64,000 nucleotides of DNA from Gluconacetobacter tumulicola (GCF_014174215.1 NZ_JABEQL010000004.1:1-64000); one strand, 5' to 3'. Positions 24,372-36,095 are shown, counted from the stretch's first letter. The notes: generated by a model not told the origin, from the letters alone. Numbers and translations are program-made.

Positions 24372-24764
24372 TCACAGGCTGATGACCTGCCGCCCGCGCG
24401 CGGCATCGAGAAAGGCGGGAACGCCGGCCACAACCGCCTGCGGCAGCAGGGCATCGGCTGGCAGACCGGTCAGGCGCAGGCCGGATTCGCAGGCCATCAG
24501 CGTGCCGTCCAGGGCCAGCACGGCGTCGCGCAGCACGTCGAATCCCGCCACGCCGCTGGCCTGGACCGTGTCGTCGGTGCCGGCATCGCGCAGCCCATGC
24601 CAGTCCCGCGCCAGGGCATGGACCCCATGGCCGGCGGCGAACAGCAGCACCGGCCTGTCCACGGCCAGCGCGCCGGCGGCCAGGACCAGGGCATAATGCG
24701 CCCGTTCATAGCTGCCTTCGAGCAGCAGGATCGCCAGTCCCTGGCGCGGATCGTCAGCCGGCAT
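24372..24764 (-). CDS. DsrE/peroxiredoxin-like small protein next to the MoeB-like gene
   Basis: A 130-residue protein with the alternating strand-helix layout of the DsrE/YchN family: GLAILLLEGSYERAHYALVLAAGA, VLLFAAGHGV, then a conserved Cys in LMACESGLRLTGL, where family members place the sulfur-carrying Cys. These proteins take part in sulfur relay or redox. The start overlaps the end of the MoeB-like gene by 11 bases, so the two are coupled. The pairing with an E1-like sulfur-activating protein supports a sulfur-transfer role, but this is inference. Confidence 0.65.
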   Translation of the reverse strand: MPADDPRQGLAILLLEGSYERAHYALVLAAGALAVDRPVLLFAAGHGVHALARDWHGLRDAGTDDTVQASGVAGFDVLRDAVLALDGTLMACESGLRLTGLPADALLPQAVVAGVPAFLDAARGRQVISL

Positions 24765-25587
24765 GGATCGCACAGGCTCCGCTCGGTGCGTGACTTGCCG
24801 CATGGGCCGACAGGTCGTGGATGGTGGGATGCGTGCCGCACAGGGGACAGTCCGGGTCGGGGGACAGGCGGATGGTATGAAAGCGCGCCGCCAGCGCGTC
24901 CCAGACCATCAGCCGGCCGGCCAGGCTGTCGCCGATATCCAGGATCTCTTTCAGGGCCTCGGTGGCCTGCAGGGTGCCCATGACACCGGTGACCGCGCCG
25001 AAGACCCCGGCCTCGGCGCAGGACGGCACCGCGCCGTCGCGCGGCGGCGCGGGATAAAGGCAGCGATAGCACGGGCCGCCACGATGCGGGCGGAAGGTCG
25101 AAAGCTGCCCCTCGAAGCGCAGGACGGCGGCCGAGACCAGGGTTCGCCGTTCCAGCGCGCAGGCATCGGCGAGCAGGTAGCGGGTGCGGAAATTGTCGCT
25201 GCCGTCGCAGACCAGGTCGTAGCTGCCGACCAGTGCCCGGGCATTGCCGGCATCCAGCCGCGTCGCATGCGCGTCGACGCGGACCAGCGGATTGACCGCC
25301 CGCATCGCCTCGGCCGCCGACTCGACCTTGGGCTGGCCGATCCGGTCGGTGGCATGGGCGATCTGGCGCTGCAGGTTGGACAGATCCACCACATCGTCAT
25401 CGACCAGGCCGATCCGGCCGACCCCCGCCGCCGCCAGATAGAGGCCCAGCGGCGAGCCCAGGCCCCCCGCGCCGATGATCAGCACGCTGGCGGCGCGCAG
25501 CGCGGCCTGCCCCGTGCCGCCGATTTCGGGCAGCAGGATATGGCGCGCATAGCGCTGGATTTCGGTCTCGGAAAACTCAGGAATCAT
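24754..25587 (-). CDS. moeB: MoeB/ThiF/HesA-family adenylyltransferase (E1-like)
   Basis: A 277-residue enzyme that adenylates the C-terminus of a ubiquitin-like sulfur carrier (MoaD or ThiS). It begins with RYARHILLPEIGGTGQAAL. The nucleotide loop is GAGGLGSPLGLYLAAAGVG. DDDVVDLSNLQRQ carries the catalytic Arg/Asp, and DGSDNFRTRYLLAD is the usual crossover region. The zinc Cys pairs are CYRC and CPLC. There is no rhodanese extension. Whether its partner is MoaD or ThiS cannot be told from the window. It is coupled to the DsrE-like gene downstream. Confidence 0.88.
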   Translation of the reverse strand: MIPEFSETEIQRYARHILLPEIGGTGQAALRAASVLIIGAGGLGSPLGLYLAAAGVGRIGLVDDDVVDLSNLQRQIAHATDRIGQPKVESAAEAMRAVNPLVRVDAHATRLDAGNARALVGSYDLVCDGSDNFRTRYLLADACALERRTLVSAAVLRFEGQLSTFRPHRGGPCYRCLYPAPPRDGAVPSCAEAGVFGAVTGVMGTLQATEALKEILDIGDSLAGRLMVWDALAARFHTIRLSPDPDCPLCGTHPTIHDLSAHAASHAPSGACAIHAG

Positions 25588-25764
25588 GCATCCTGCCCTG
25601 TCTCGGCGTTCTTGATGCGCCCTGCACGCGGCTGTGGAAATGGGCTGTGGAAATGGGGCGCGTGGCCTGACTTTTTATAACAATTTATTTCATACGGCAT
25701 GAAATGCATGCATGGCCGATATGTTTATCCTATGATGCGGGAGCAAGACAGGGGCGATTTTTTG

Positions 25765-26394
25765 ATGAACCGTTTCATGCGTCTGATGCCAGCCGGTCAC
25801 ATGGTCGCCGTTCGGCGGCAGCAGGCGCGCCGTATCTGCGCGGTGACTCTGGTCATGTCCCTCTCGCTGTTCGTGGCCTCGCCCTTCGTGACGCTCTGGT
25901 CCGTTTCGGCGGCCATTCAGGGTCATGATATGCGTACGCTCGGCACGTTCCTGAACTGGCGTGCCGTCCAGGCCAGCCTGAAATCGCAGATCATCGGCGG
26001 GATCGTCGGCAATCAGCAGGCCAGTGACGACGACCTGCCGGAATTCGGTTCGTCCTTTGCCGCGACGGCGGTGTCCCGGGCGGTTGACGTGCATGTGAAT
26101 GCCGCCAACCTCGATACGCTGATGGGGCAGGTCATGCCGGCGGCGCAGCCGGTGTCCGCCATGTCCCCCGTCGCGATGCTGCATCATGTGCGCATCCGCT
26201 TCCTGCGCCCCGACATGTTCGAGGCCCGCGCCGTGTTGCCGGGCCACGAGCGGGACACGCCGCTGCGCCTGCAGATGCGGATCCAGGGCTGGCGGTGGAA
26301 GATCACCGAGGTCGAGCTGCCGGCCAGCCGGTCCGATCGCCCGGTGATCGAGGCTTCGGCCACGCCGGCTCAGGTTGCCCTGCTGTCGCGCTGA
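25765..26394 (+). CDS. DUF2939 domain protein, membrane-anchored
   Basis: A 209-residue protein with one N-terminal membrane segment (ICAVTLVMSLSLFVASPFVTLW). The DUF2939 pattern follows: a 'SAAIQGHDMRTLGTFLNWRAVQASLK' type sequence, in which residues that look like NTF2-fold helix and strand lead into the phrase 'xW..V..SLK'. Two-thirds of the way through, a strand-rich segment (RIRFLRPDMFEARA, RLQMRIQGWRWKITEVELP) fits the same fold. Function is unknown. The start at 25765 is chosen among several in-frame ATGs (25699, 25732, 25735) because it best fits the signal-anchor. Confidence 0.65.
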   Translation: MNRFMRLMPAGHMVAVRRQQARRICAVTLVMSLSLFVASPFVTLWSVSAAIQGHDMRTLGTFLNWRAVQASLKSQIIGGIVGNQQASDDDLPEFGSSFAATAVSRAVDVHVNAANLDTLMGQVMPAAQPVSAMSPVAMLHHVRIRFLRPDMFEARAVLPGHERDTPLRLQMRIQGWRWKITEVELPASRSDRPVIEASATPAQVALLSR

Positions 26395-26509
26395 CAGCGT
26401 GCCTGTAGCCATGGGCTCCATGGGCGCGTTTTTGGCGGGCGGATTTTCGCCCATCATGCCCTGCCGCTCCACCCGGGTCATGCAGACCGGGGCAGGAGGG
26501 GCGTGCGGT

Positions 26510-26755
26510 TCAGCGGCCCGCGCGGGTGGCCGTCTCGGCCGGCAGGTCTTCTTCCAGGATCGTGATGTGCAGGGCGTAGGAAATCTCGCCCTCATCTTCG
26601 TCCCGGTGAACGGTGCCGATGATCTCGCCCTTCACGGCGACCTCGACCGAAAGACCAGCGCGCGGCGGCGGATTGACCGTCAGCTCGGGCGAACCCAGCA
26701 GGCGGCGCAGGCATACCTGTAGGCGGGCGATTTCGGAGGCGGACATGCTGCTCAT
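26510..26755 (-). CDS. DUF3126 family small protein
   Basis: An 81-residue protein. EIARLQVCLRRLLGSPELTV at the start, and GTVHRDEDEGEISYALHITILEEDL in the second half, match the alphaproteobacterial DUF3126 family ('xRDEDEGExSYxxxMxIL'). Function is unknown. GAGAG lies just upstream of the ATG at 26755. It stands alone between convergent and divergent neighbours. Confidence 0.8.
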   Translation of the reverse strand: MSSMSASEIARLQVCLRRLLGSPELTVNPPPRAGLSVEVAVKGEIIGTVHRDEDEGEISYALHITILEEDLPAETATRAGR

Positions 26756-26956
26756 GGAATGCTCTCTGTCGGAAAGGGTGGGCCGATGGCGGCCCCCGGT
26801 GACGGGGCGGACGCCGTCCGTGCCCGATCTGATGCTGCTCGCTATAGGCATTCGACGCCCTGCCCGCAACAGCGTCGCGTCGCGGAAAAGCCCCCTTCCC
26901 GCCTCAATCGTCTGATTTTCGTGTTCCGCCAGCATCCTATTCCGGAGGCCCTTTTG

Positions 26957-27502
26957 TTGATCCGCCGTCCCCTGCTCGCCCGCCTGTTCACGCCGCTGCG
27001 CCTTGCCCTGCTGCCGACGAGCATGGTGCTGACCTTCCCCGCCGTCGGCGCGGAGGCTGTCACCACGGCCTTCGGCCCGCTGGAAGCAGCGCAGCCGCTG
27101 ACGGCGCGTGGGCTGGCCGAACGGATCAGGCAGGACGGCGCGCCTGAAGTGGCGCGGAGACTGACCCGCGATCGCGAATGGGCGCGCGTGCGCCGGGCCG
27201 TGGCGGCTGGGTGGGAGAACTGGATCGCGCTGCTGCCCGACCTGATGCCGGCCGCCGATCCGGCGATGGGCCGTTCGCTTCAGGTTGCATTGCGTCGGGC
27301 ATTGCCCCGCAATCCGCGCGCGGTCCTGTCGATCCTGGACCCTAAGAACAGTAATCAGCTCGGTGGCCGGACGATCTGCGCGCCGGCGGCCGAACCCGCG
27401 TCCTGGCGCCCCCGGGCGCTCACGGCAATCCGGGCGGTGCATGACATCCATCTGGTCGATCAGGGTGCCGACTGCATGCGCGCGCTGGAAGAGCAATCCT
27501 GA
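26957..27502 (+). CDS. Hypothetical exported protein
   Basis: A 181-residue protein I do not recognise. A TTG start at 26957 follows GGAGG (26944-26948) with 8 bases of spacing and gives a clear signal peptide (LARLFTPLRLALLPTSMVLTF, cleavage after VGAEA). The rest is helical and Arg/Ala-rich, with one possible disulfide pair (TICAPA and DCMRAL). Upstream ATG 26759 would run antiparallel to the DUF3126 promoter and is unlikely. The last 43 bases overlap the 3' end of the convergent rluA-like gene. Confidence 0.55.
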   Translation: MIRRPLLARLFTPLRLALLPTSMVLTFPAVGAEAVTTAFGPLEAAQPLTARGLAERIRQDGAPEVARRLTRDREWARVRRAVAAGWENWIALLPDLMPAADPAMGRSLQVALRRALPRNPRAVLSILDPKNSNQLGGRTICAPAAEPASWRPRALTAIRAVHDIHLVDQGADCMRALEEQS

Positions 27503-28223
27503 TCCTGCCAGCCCTGGCGCGCCAGGATGGCGCGGATATGGTCGGGAGGGGGCGCGACGGCGGAGACCGGCGGCTCCAGCGGCAGCGAGAGGGCGCGGCT
27601 CATCAGGTGCAGCCTGTGCGCCTCCGGGCCCGTCGCGTCGCCATAGACCGCGTCGCCCAGCACCGGGCAGCCCAGACTGGCGCAATGGAGCCGGGCCTGG
27701 TGGGTGCGCCCGGTCAGCAGGCGGAGTTCCAGCCAGCTGACATGTCCGTCGCTGGCCAGTAGCCGCCATTCGGTCCGCGAATCCTGTCCCGTCGCGGCCT
27801 GGACCATGCGCCAGCCCCGCGTGTCCGACTGTTTGGCCATCGTCATCGCCACCGTGCCGCCGTCGGCGGCGGGGCGGCCGCGCACCATGGCCCAGTAGGT
27901 CTTGCGCGCCAGCCCGTTGGCGAAGGCCGCCTGCGCGGCCAGCAGCGGCTGCTTGCGCAGCGCGATCAGCAGGCAGCCCGACGTGTCGCGATCCAGCCGG
28001 TGGGCCAGCCATGGTCCGTCCGCCCGCCGTGACAGGAGCGGGAACGCATCCTCGACCGACGGGCCGCCGGCGGGACCGGCATGCACCGGCAGGCCGGGCG
28101 GCTTGTCGATGACCAGGAAGCGGGCATCACGAAACAGGACCGGAAACGGATCGGCCCCGCTGCCCGGGGCAGGCAGGGCCGGGCGGGCAGCCGGCGGGGG
28201 CGGAGGACGGCGCGTTCGCCGGG

Positions 28224-28227
<4 letters not shown>
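27460..28227 (-). CDS. RluA-family pseudouridine synthase
   Basis: A 255-residue RNA-modifying enzyme. The catalytic Asp is in [12 protein letters not shown], motif I is [17 protein letters not shown], and the C-terminal block is [18 protein letters not shown] with GDAVYGD. It lacks an N-terminal S4 domain, so it resembles the RluA/TruC-like short type. Which uridine (23S rRNA or tRNA) it modifies cannot be told. Its start overlaps the ftsK stop by 4 bases (ATGA), indicating translational coupling. Confidence 0.88.
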
Positions 28228-30959
<2,732 letters not shown>

Positions 30960-31096
30960 CGCGCGGAACGGGTGGTTCCGCCACGATGGCAGGCACGATG
31001 AAGCGGACGGCCCCGCCGGGAGGCGGCCGGGCCTGGGTCCGGAGGCGGCAGGAAGTATAGCCCGGCCTTTTGGGAATAAAGAAGGCGGTTCAGCCG

Positions 31097-31675
31097 TTAT
31101 TCCGGCCTGTCGTCGGCCGCCCGCCAGATCGAAAGCCGGGCCGCGCCGTGCCGCCGCTCGGCCAGCGGCGCGTCGGGCAGGATCGGGGCGGTCGGCAGGG
31201 CCTCGTCGGCGCCGGTTTCGATCACGATCAGGGCGCCGGGGGCGATCCAGCCTGTCCGGGCCAGCGCCGCCAGGGCCCGTTCCGGCAGTCCCTGCCCATA
31301 GGGCGGGTCCAGCAGCAGCAGGTCGCAGGCATGGGCGGCGGCGGGCGGCCGGGTTACGTCGCCGGCGCGCACCGTCGCGCGGTCATGCGTCCCGCAGGCC
31401 GCGATATTGGCGCGCAGGACGGCCAGGGCGGTGCGGTCGGTCTCGAAGAACGTGCAGTGGGCCGCGCCGCGCGACAGGGCCTCCAGCCCCAGGGCGCCCG
31501 TCCCGGCGAACCCGTCCAGCACCCGTGCCTCTTCCATCAGGTCGTAGCCGCCCCAGGGCGCATGCAGCAGCATGTCGAACAGGGCCTGGCGCACCCGGTC
31601 GGCGGTGGGGCGGGTGGTGCGCCCCGGCGGTGCCGCCAGCGTGCGGCCGCGCCATTGGCCGGCGACGATCCGCAT
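31097..31675 (-). CDS. rsmD: 16S rRNA (guanine(966)-N2)-methyltransferase RsmD
   Basis: A 192-residue S-adenosylmethionine-dependent methyltransferase. It opens [18 protein letters not shown], then [15 protein letters not shown]. The SAM motif is [20 protein letters not shown], and the catalytic motif is LLLLDPPYG (N/D-PPY). The size is normal. It follows the rluB-like gene by 7 bases and precedes ftsK by 137 bases. Confidence 0.93.
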   Translation of the reverse strand: MRIVAGQWRGRTLAAPPGRTTRPTADRVRQALFDMLLHAPWGGYDLMEEARVLDGFAGTGALGLEALSRGAAHCTFFETDRTALAVLRANIAACGTHDRATVRAGDVTRPPAAAHACDLLLLDPPYGQGLPERALAALARTGWIAPGALIVIETGADEALPTAPILPDAPLAERRHGAARLSIWRAADDRPE

Positions 31676-31682
31676 CGGCCGG

Positions 31683-32459
31683 TCAGGACCGGCGCGACGG
31701 ACGCGGGGCCGGCCCCAGCCCCGGAATCTGCTCGCGCAGGACCTTCCCCGGCACTTCCTCCAGTTCCGACCGTTGCAGGGTGCCCAACTGGAACGGACCG
31801 TAGGCGGTGCGGATCAGCCGGCTGACATGCAGGTTCAGGCCACGCATGACCTTGCGCACTTCGCGGTTCTTGCCCTCGCGCAGCGCCACGGTCAGCCAGG
31901 CATTGTCGCCCTTGCGCGAATCCAGCCCGGCTTCGATCGGCCCATAGCGCACGCCTTCGAAGACGCTGCCCTCGGCCAGCCCTTTCAGTTGGGCCTCGTC
32001 CACCACGCCGAAGACGCGCACGCGATAGCGGCGCAGCCAGCCATTGGACGGCAGTTCCAGCCGCCGGGCCAGCTCGCCATCGTTGGTCAGCAGCAGCAGG
32101 CCCTCGCTGTTCAGGTCCAGCCGGCCGATGCTGATGACGCGCGGCATGCCCTCGGGCAGCGAGGCGAAGACGGTCGGCCGCCCCTCGGGATCGCGGTGGG
32201 TGGTCACCAGCCCGTCGGGCTTGTGATAGCGCCACAGCCGGGTGCGTTCGGGGCTTTCGACCACCGCGCCGTCCACCTGCACGACGTCGCCGGCCACGAC
32301 GAAGGTGGCCGGATGGGCCACGACCTCGCCGTTCAGGCGTACGCGCCCTTCCTCGACCATGCGTTCGGCGTCGCGGCGGCTGGCGATGCCGGAGCGTGCC
32401 AGCCATTTGGCGATCCGTTCGCCGCGCTCGGGCCGGCTGGTGTCGTCGCGCTTTGTCAT
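31683..32459 (-). CDS. rluB: RsuA/RluB-family pseudouridine synthase (23S rRNA type)
   Basis: A 258-residue enzyme. The N-terminal S4 RNA-binding domain is ERIAKWLARSGIASRRDAER. The catalytic domain has GRLDLNSEGLLLLTNDGELA with the active-site Asp, and ends with ALREGKNREVRKVMRGLNL and SRLIRTAYGPFQLGTL. RluB rather than RsuA is favoured by this C-terminal block. The ATG at 32459 overlaps the stop of the upstream amidotransferase gene by 4 bases. A longer ORF start at 32630 would be antisense-like tail and lacks support. Confidence 0.88.
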   Translation of the reverse strand: MTKRDDTSRPERGERIAKWLARSGIASRRDAERMVEEGRVRLNGEVVAHPATFVVAGDVVQVDGAVVESPERTRLWRYHKPDGLVTTHRDPEGRPTVFASLPEGMPRVISIGRLDLNSEGLLLLTNDGELARRLELPSNGWLRRYRVRVFGVVDEAQLKGLAEGSVFEGVRYGPIEAGLDSRKGDNAWLTVALREGKNREVRKVMRGLNLHVSRLIRTAYGPFQLGTLQRSELEEVPGKVLREQIPGLGPAPRPSRRS

Positions 32460-33187
32460 CTCGATCCCGAAGCCTCTATCAGGGCAGAAAAAATATGTCT
32501 GTCGGCCATGGATATGGCGAATTCCGGGTGCCATTGCACGCCCAGGCAGAAGGGATGGTCCGGATATTCGATGGCCTCGGCCACGCCGTCGGGTGCCACG
32601 GCGCTGATGACGGCCCGACCCGGGTCGCACACGGCCTGATGGTGGGCGGAATTGACGGCGATCCGTGTGGCGCCGGTCACGCGCGCCAGCAGCGTGCCGG
32701 GCAGGATGTCCACATCATGGCCGGCCTCGTTGCGCGGATTGGGTTGCTCGTGCGCCAGCGCGCCGGCCACGGCGTCGGGAATATGCTGGATCAGCGTGCC
32801 GCCCAGGGCGACGGCCAGCAATTGCTGCCCGCCGCAGATGCCCAGCACCGGCAGCCCCGATGTGATGGCGCCCCGTGCCAGCGCGAGCTCGGCCCCGGTG
32901 CGATCGGTCTTGAGGGTGACGCTGTCATGGCGCTGGTCCGCGCCGTAAAGGGCCGGGTCGACATCGAAGGCGCCGCCGGTGATGACCAGCCCGTCCAGCC
33001 GCGCCAGCAGGGCGGGGGCCAGATCGGCCCCATGAGGCAGCGCGACCGGCAGTCCGCCCGCGTCGGCGATGGCATCCATGTAGTTGCAGCGCAGCGCGTA
33101 CCACGGAAAGCGCGAATAGCCGCGCCCGTCTTGGCTGCCGGCTTCGCTGTCCAGGGTCACGCCGATCAGGGGGCGGGAGCGGGTCAT
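32456..33187 (-). CDS. Class I glutamine amidotransferase-like hydrolase (gamma-glutamyl-GABA hydrolase/PuuD type)
   Basis: A 243-residue protein of the peptidase C26 family. The nucleophile Cys is in LGICGGQQLL, and the His-Glu of the triad is in GVQWHPEF. It has the family's opening 'PLIGVTLDSE' and DGLVITGGAFDVDP. Relatives hydrolyse gamma-glutamyl compounds such as gamma-glutamyl-GABA in polyamine breakdown. The substrate here is not proven, and no puu genes are nearby. It is coupled by ATGA overlap to the rluB-like gene. Confidence 0.82.
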   Translation of the reverse strand: MTRSRPLIGVTLDSEAGSQDGRGYSRFPWYALRCNYMDAIADAGGLPVALPHGADLAPALLARLDGLVITGGAFDVDPALYGADQRHDSVTLKTDRTGAELALARGAITSGLPVLGICGGQQLLAVALGGTLIQHIPDAVAGALAHEQPNPRNEAGHDVDILPGTLLARVTGATRIAVNSAHHQAVCDPGRAVISAVAPDGVAEAIEYPDHPFCLGVQWHPEFAISMADRHIFSALIEASGSR

Positions 33188-33328
33188 TCCGCCTGACCTA
33201 GAGGAATATTGCCTCCAGGGAAATCCGCTATGCGCGGAAGGGCCTGCCGTCGGCGACAGGCTCCGTTCAGGCCCGGACCGTCAGCCCGGGACCCGGGAAA
33301 GGCAATGCCGGCCAGCCGGTCTGTGCCG

Positions 33329-33454
33329 TCAGCCGTCGGAGACCATCGAATGCAGGCTCGCGGTCATGGTATGGCGGCCCATCAGTTCGGGTTCGCAGGC
33401 GGAAAAACCGATGACGATTGCAGCGGCGGCCAGGATCAACGTGAGCGTATTCAT
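33329..33454 (-). CDS. Very small lipoprotein (41 residues)
   Basis: From ATG 33454 on the minus strand, the frame encodes a classic lipoprotein signal: MNTLTLILAAAAIVIGFSAC, with FSAC as lipobox, and a mature part of only 22 residues with EPELMGRHTMT. It is preceded by a consensus AGGAGG six bases before the ATG, one of the best ribosome binding sites in the window. It resembles entericidin-type peptides in size and layout but not in sequence. It is well below usual annotation limits and may be missed elsewhere. Confidence 0.65.
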   Translation of the reverse strand: MNTLTLILAAAAIVIGFSACEPELMGRHTMTASLHSMVSDG

Positions 33455-33779
33455 CGTCCGCCTCCTGTTTCATATCGGTCCCGATTGTTTCAGGAACCGT
33501 TACCGGCGATTTCGTTACACTGTCACCCACAACCCAGGCTGTCCATTAAAATCAACATTTTTTCCCGGATCGCGCGGTTGGGCTCGCCCCGGGCATGGCG
33601 TAATCCTGTAATATCTTGTGAACACCGTGTCCTCCCCAGTCGCCGGCATATGGGTCGCGTCGACGGGGTGTGACGCGAACGCGGCCGACGCGGCCGACGA
33701 GGACGGAGTTTCATGACCGGGCGAAGACAGGACCTGAGTTTCTGCGGTTTTTCCGCATATTCCGGCTGGGTGCCGTGCC
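33455..33779. other. Intergenic region without a recognisable gene
   Basis: Between the small lipoprotein gene and tadA, there is no open frame with a convincing start or codon usage. It is somewhat AT-richer near 33500-33620 and probably holds the promoters of the two divergent genes, but no confident -35/-10 pair was identified. Confidence 0.5.
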
Positions 33780-34244
33780 ATGCCGGCTGACGCCCGCCCC
33801 GCCGACCCGATGGGGATGGCGCTGGACGAGGCGCGTGCCGCCGCCGCGCGGGGCGAGGTGCCGGTGGGCGCGGTGCTGCTGGGGCCCGATGGCAGCGTGC
33901 TGGCCCGCGACGGCAACCGGGTCGAGGCCGGGCATGATGCGGGTGCCCATGCCGAAATGCTGGTCATGCGGGCTGCCGCCCGGCGGCTGGGCAGTCCGCG
34001 CCTGACCGGCTGCACGCTGGTCGTGACGCTGGAGCCCTGCCCGATGTGCGCGGCGGCTGCGGTGCATTTCCGGGTCGGGCGTATCCTGTTCGGCGCCTAT
34101 GACCCCAAGGGGGGAGGAGTTGAGCACGGGCCGCGCCTGCTGGCCCGCCCGGACTGCCTGCACCGGCCCGAATGGGTGGGCGGCGTGCGCGAGCGCGAGG
34201 CGGCGGATCTGCTGCGCGGGTTCTTCCAGGCATTGCGGGGGTGA
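33780..34244 (+). CDS. tadA: tRNA-specific adenosine deaminase
   Basis: A 154-residue zinc enzyme that converts A34 to inosine in the anticodon of tRNA-Arg(ACG). The active site is HAE in AGAHAEMLVMRAA. The zinc Cys pair is in LEPCPMCAAAA, and the family's ARAAAARGEVPVGAVLL opening and LFGAYDPKGGGVEHG are present. The length is normal. The Shine-Dalgarno site is weak and the start could be one of the next ATGs (MGMALDEA). Confidence 0.92.
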   Translation: MPADARPADPMGMALDEARAAAARGEVPVGAVLLGPDGSVLARDGNRVEAGHDAGAHAEMLVMRAAARRLGSPRLTGCTLVVTLEPCPMCAAAAVHFRVGRILFGAYDPKGGGVEHGPRLLARPDCLHRPEWVGGVREREAADLLRGFFQALRG

Positions 34245-34385
34245 GAATTTGCGGGAAACGCTTAGATAACGCATCCTTCATCGACAGGTACGGGACAGGT
34301 TCGGTCGGTCCCCGTACTCTGCCGGACGATACCTCAGGAAGGGGCGGCGTCTTGCCCGGTCGCCCCAGCAACAATCAGGAATGCT

Positions 34386-35957
34386 ATGACTGACGAGTTT
34401 CAGCCGATGATGTCTTTCCGCCCTCGCCGGACGCGGGGCAGGGTTTTGGCCGCGCTGGTCGCCACGACCATGCTGGGCGGCGCGGCGCAGGCCGTGATGG
34501 TGGACACGGCACGGGCTGACGAGACGGGGGTCATCCGGCCGGAAGCGCAGACCCAGACGCTGCCCAATTTCGTCAACCTGGTGAAGCAGGTCCGGCCTGC
34601 CGTGGTCTCGATCACGTCCAACATCCGCGCGGACGAGCTGGATGAAGAGGGCGGGATGCAGGGCCAGCAGCAGATGCCCTTTCCCTTCCCGTTCCCGTTC
34701 CAGATGATGCCGCAGCAGCAGCAGCGCCGCACGGTCGAGGCACGGGGCTCGGGCTTCATCATCTCGGCGGACGGCTTTGTCGTCACCAACAACCATGTGG
34801 TCAAGGGCGCGACCAAGGTGACGGTGACGCTCGATGACGGCACCACCCTGCCCGCCAAGATCATCGGGCGCGACCCCAAGACCGATCTGGCGCTGCTGAA
34901 GGTCTCTACCCAGAGCAAGCTGCGCTTCATCGAGCTGGGCGATTCCGACAAGGTGGAGCCCGGTGAATGGGTGGTCGCGGTCGGCAATCCCTTCGGGCTG
35001 GGCGGCACGGTGACGGCGGGCATCGTTTCGGCGCGGGGCCGCGATATCGGCGACGGGCCCTATGATTCGTTCATCCAGGTCGATGCCCCGATCAATCGCG
35101 GCAATTCGGGCGGCCCGCTCTTTACCCAGGACGGCAAGGTCGTGGGCGTGAACACCGCCATCCTGTCGCCTTCGGGCGGTTCGATCGGCATCGGGTTCGC
35201 CATTCCGTCCGACGTGGTCAAGAACGTCGTCTCCCAACTGCAGAAGACCGGCCACGTGACGCGCGGCTATCTGGGTGTGGTCGCGCAGGTGATCACGCCG
35301 GCCATGGCCAAGGCGCTGGGCCTGAAGCCCGCCACCGATGGCGCCCCGCCCACGGGTGCGCTGATCGCCAGCGTCAGCAACAGCAGCCCGGCCGAAAAGG
35401 CGGGCCTGAAGGCCGGCGATGTGATCACGACGCTGAACGGGCAGAAGATCGACAGCCCGCATGACCTGGCGGTCAAGGTCGCATCGCTGCCGCCGGGCAC
35501 CTCGGCGACGGTGGCCTACTTGCGCAACAATGCGGCGCAGAGCGCCACGGTGAAGATCGCCAACCTGTCCGGCGCGCCGTCGCCCGACGGCGCGGTCGGT
35601 GACAGGAACACGGTCGGCGGCCCGCGCCTGGGTGTCTCGCTGTCGCCCCTCACCAGCGAGCTGCGCCAGCAGCTTGGGCTGGATGCATCGGTGCGCGGTG
35701 TCGTGGTCAGCGATGTTCAGGCGGGTTCGGTGGCCGAGCAGGCGGGTATCCATGCCGGCGACGTGATCCAGGCCGTCGGCAACAGCCCGGTCGACAATCC
35801 CGGCGCCACGGTCACCGCCGTTCGCGCGGCCCTGAAAGCCAATCAGTCGGTGCTGCTGCGTGTCCTGCGCAACGGGCAGAGCATCTTTATCGCCGTGACG
35901 CCGGGTTCGTCCGACAATGGCGAGAATGCGGGCAGCAACGAAGACGATAACGACTGA
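34386..35957 (+). CDS. Periplasmic Do-family serine protease/chaperone (DegP/MucD type)
   Basis: A 523-residue exported protease for misfolded envelope proteins. The signal peptide spans residues about 1-45 (VLAALVATTMLGGAAQAVM). The LA-loop-like insert is Met/Gln/Pro-Phe rich (PFPFPFPF and QQQQ near residues 98-117). The catalytic triad is His in VVTNNHVV, Asp in PKTDLALL, Ser in GNSGGPL. Two PDZ domains follow (about residues 290-390 and 420-510, the first with PAEKAGLKAGDVI and the second with VAEQAGIHAGDVI). A long perfect hairpin follows the gene at 35967-36011. Confidence 0.93.
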   Translation: MTDEFQPMMSFRPRRTRGRVLAALVATTMLGGAAQAVMVDTARADETGVIRPEAQTQTLPNFVNLVKQVRPAVVSITSNIRADELDEEGGMQGQQQMPFPFPFPFQMMPQQQQRRTVEARGSGFIISADGFVVTNNHVVKGATKVTVTLDDGTTLPAKIIGRDPKTDLALLKVSTQSKLRFIELGDSDKVEPGEWVVAVGNPFGLGGTVTAGIVSARGRDIGDGPYDSFIQVDAPINRGNSGGPLFTQDGKVVGVNTAILSPSGGSIGIGFAIPSDVVKNVVSQLQKTGHVTRGYLGVVAQVITPAMAKALGLKPATDGAPPTGALIASVSNSSPAEKAGLKAGDVITTLNGQKIDSPHDLAVKVASLPPGTSATVAYLRNNAAQSATVKIANLSGAPSPDGAVGDRNTVGGPRLGVSLSPLTSELRQQLGLDASVRGVVVSDVQAGSVAEQAGIHAGDVIQAVGNSPVDNPGATVTAVRAALKANQSVLLRVLRNGQSIFIAVTPGSSDNGENAGSNEDDND

Positions 35958-35966
35958 TTGCCGTTT

Positions 35967-36011
35967 GCCGACCGCCGCCACTCTTTCCATGAAAGAATGG
36001 CGGCGGTCGGC
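35967..36011. repeat. Long near-perfect inverted repeat between convergent genes
   Basis: The 14-bp stem GCCGACCGCCGCCA (35967-35980) pairs with its exact complement at 35998-36011. The inner arms CTCTTTC and GAAAGAA extend it to about 20 bp with one mismatch, leaving a three-base loop (CAT). No T-tract follows on either side. It may act as an RNA-stabilising hairpin or as a Rho-independent terminator lacking its tail for degP and the convergent lipoprotein gene. Confidence 0.7.
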
Positions 36012-36095
36012 GTTGGGCCTTGCCCATGCGGCCGGACACGTTGCGACGATGCACCATCGCTTTGCGATCCGGCCGCGCGGTTCAGATACCTTGTA

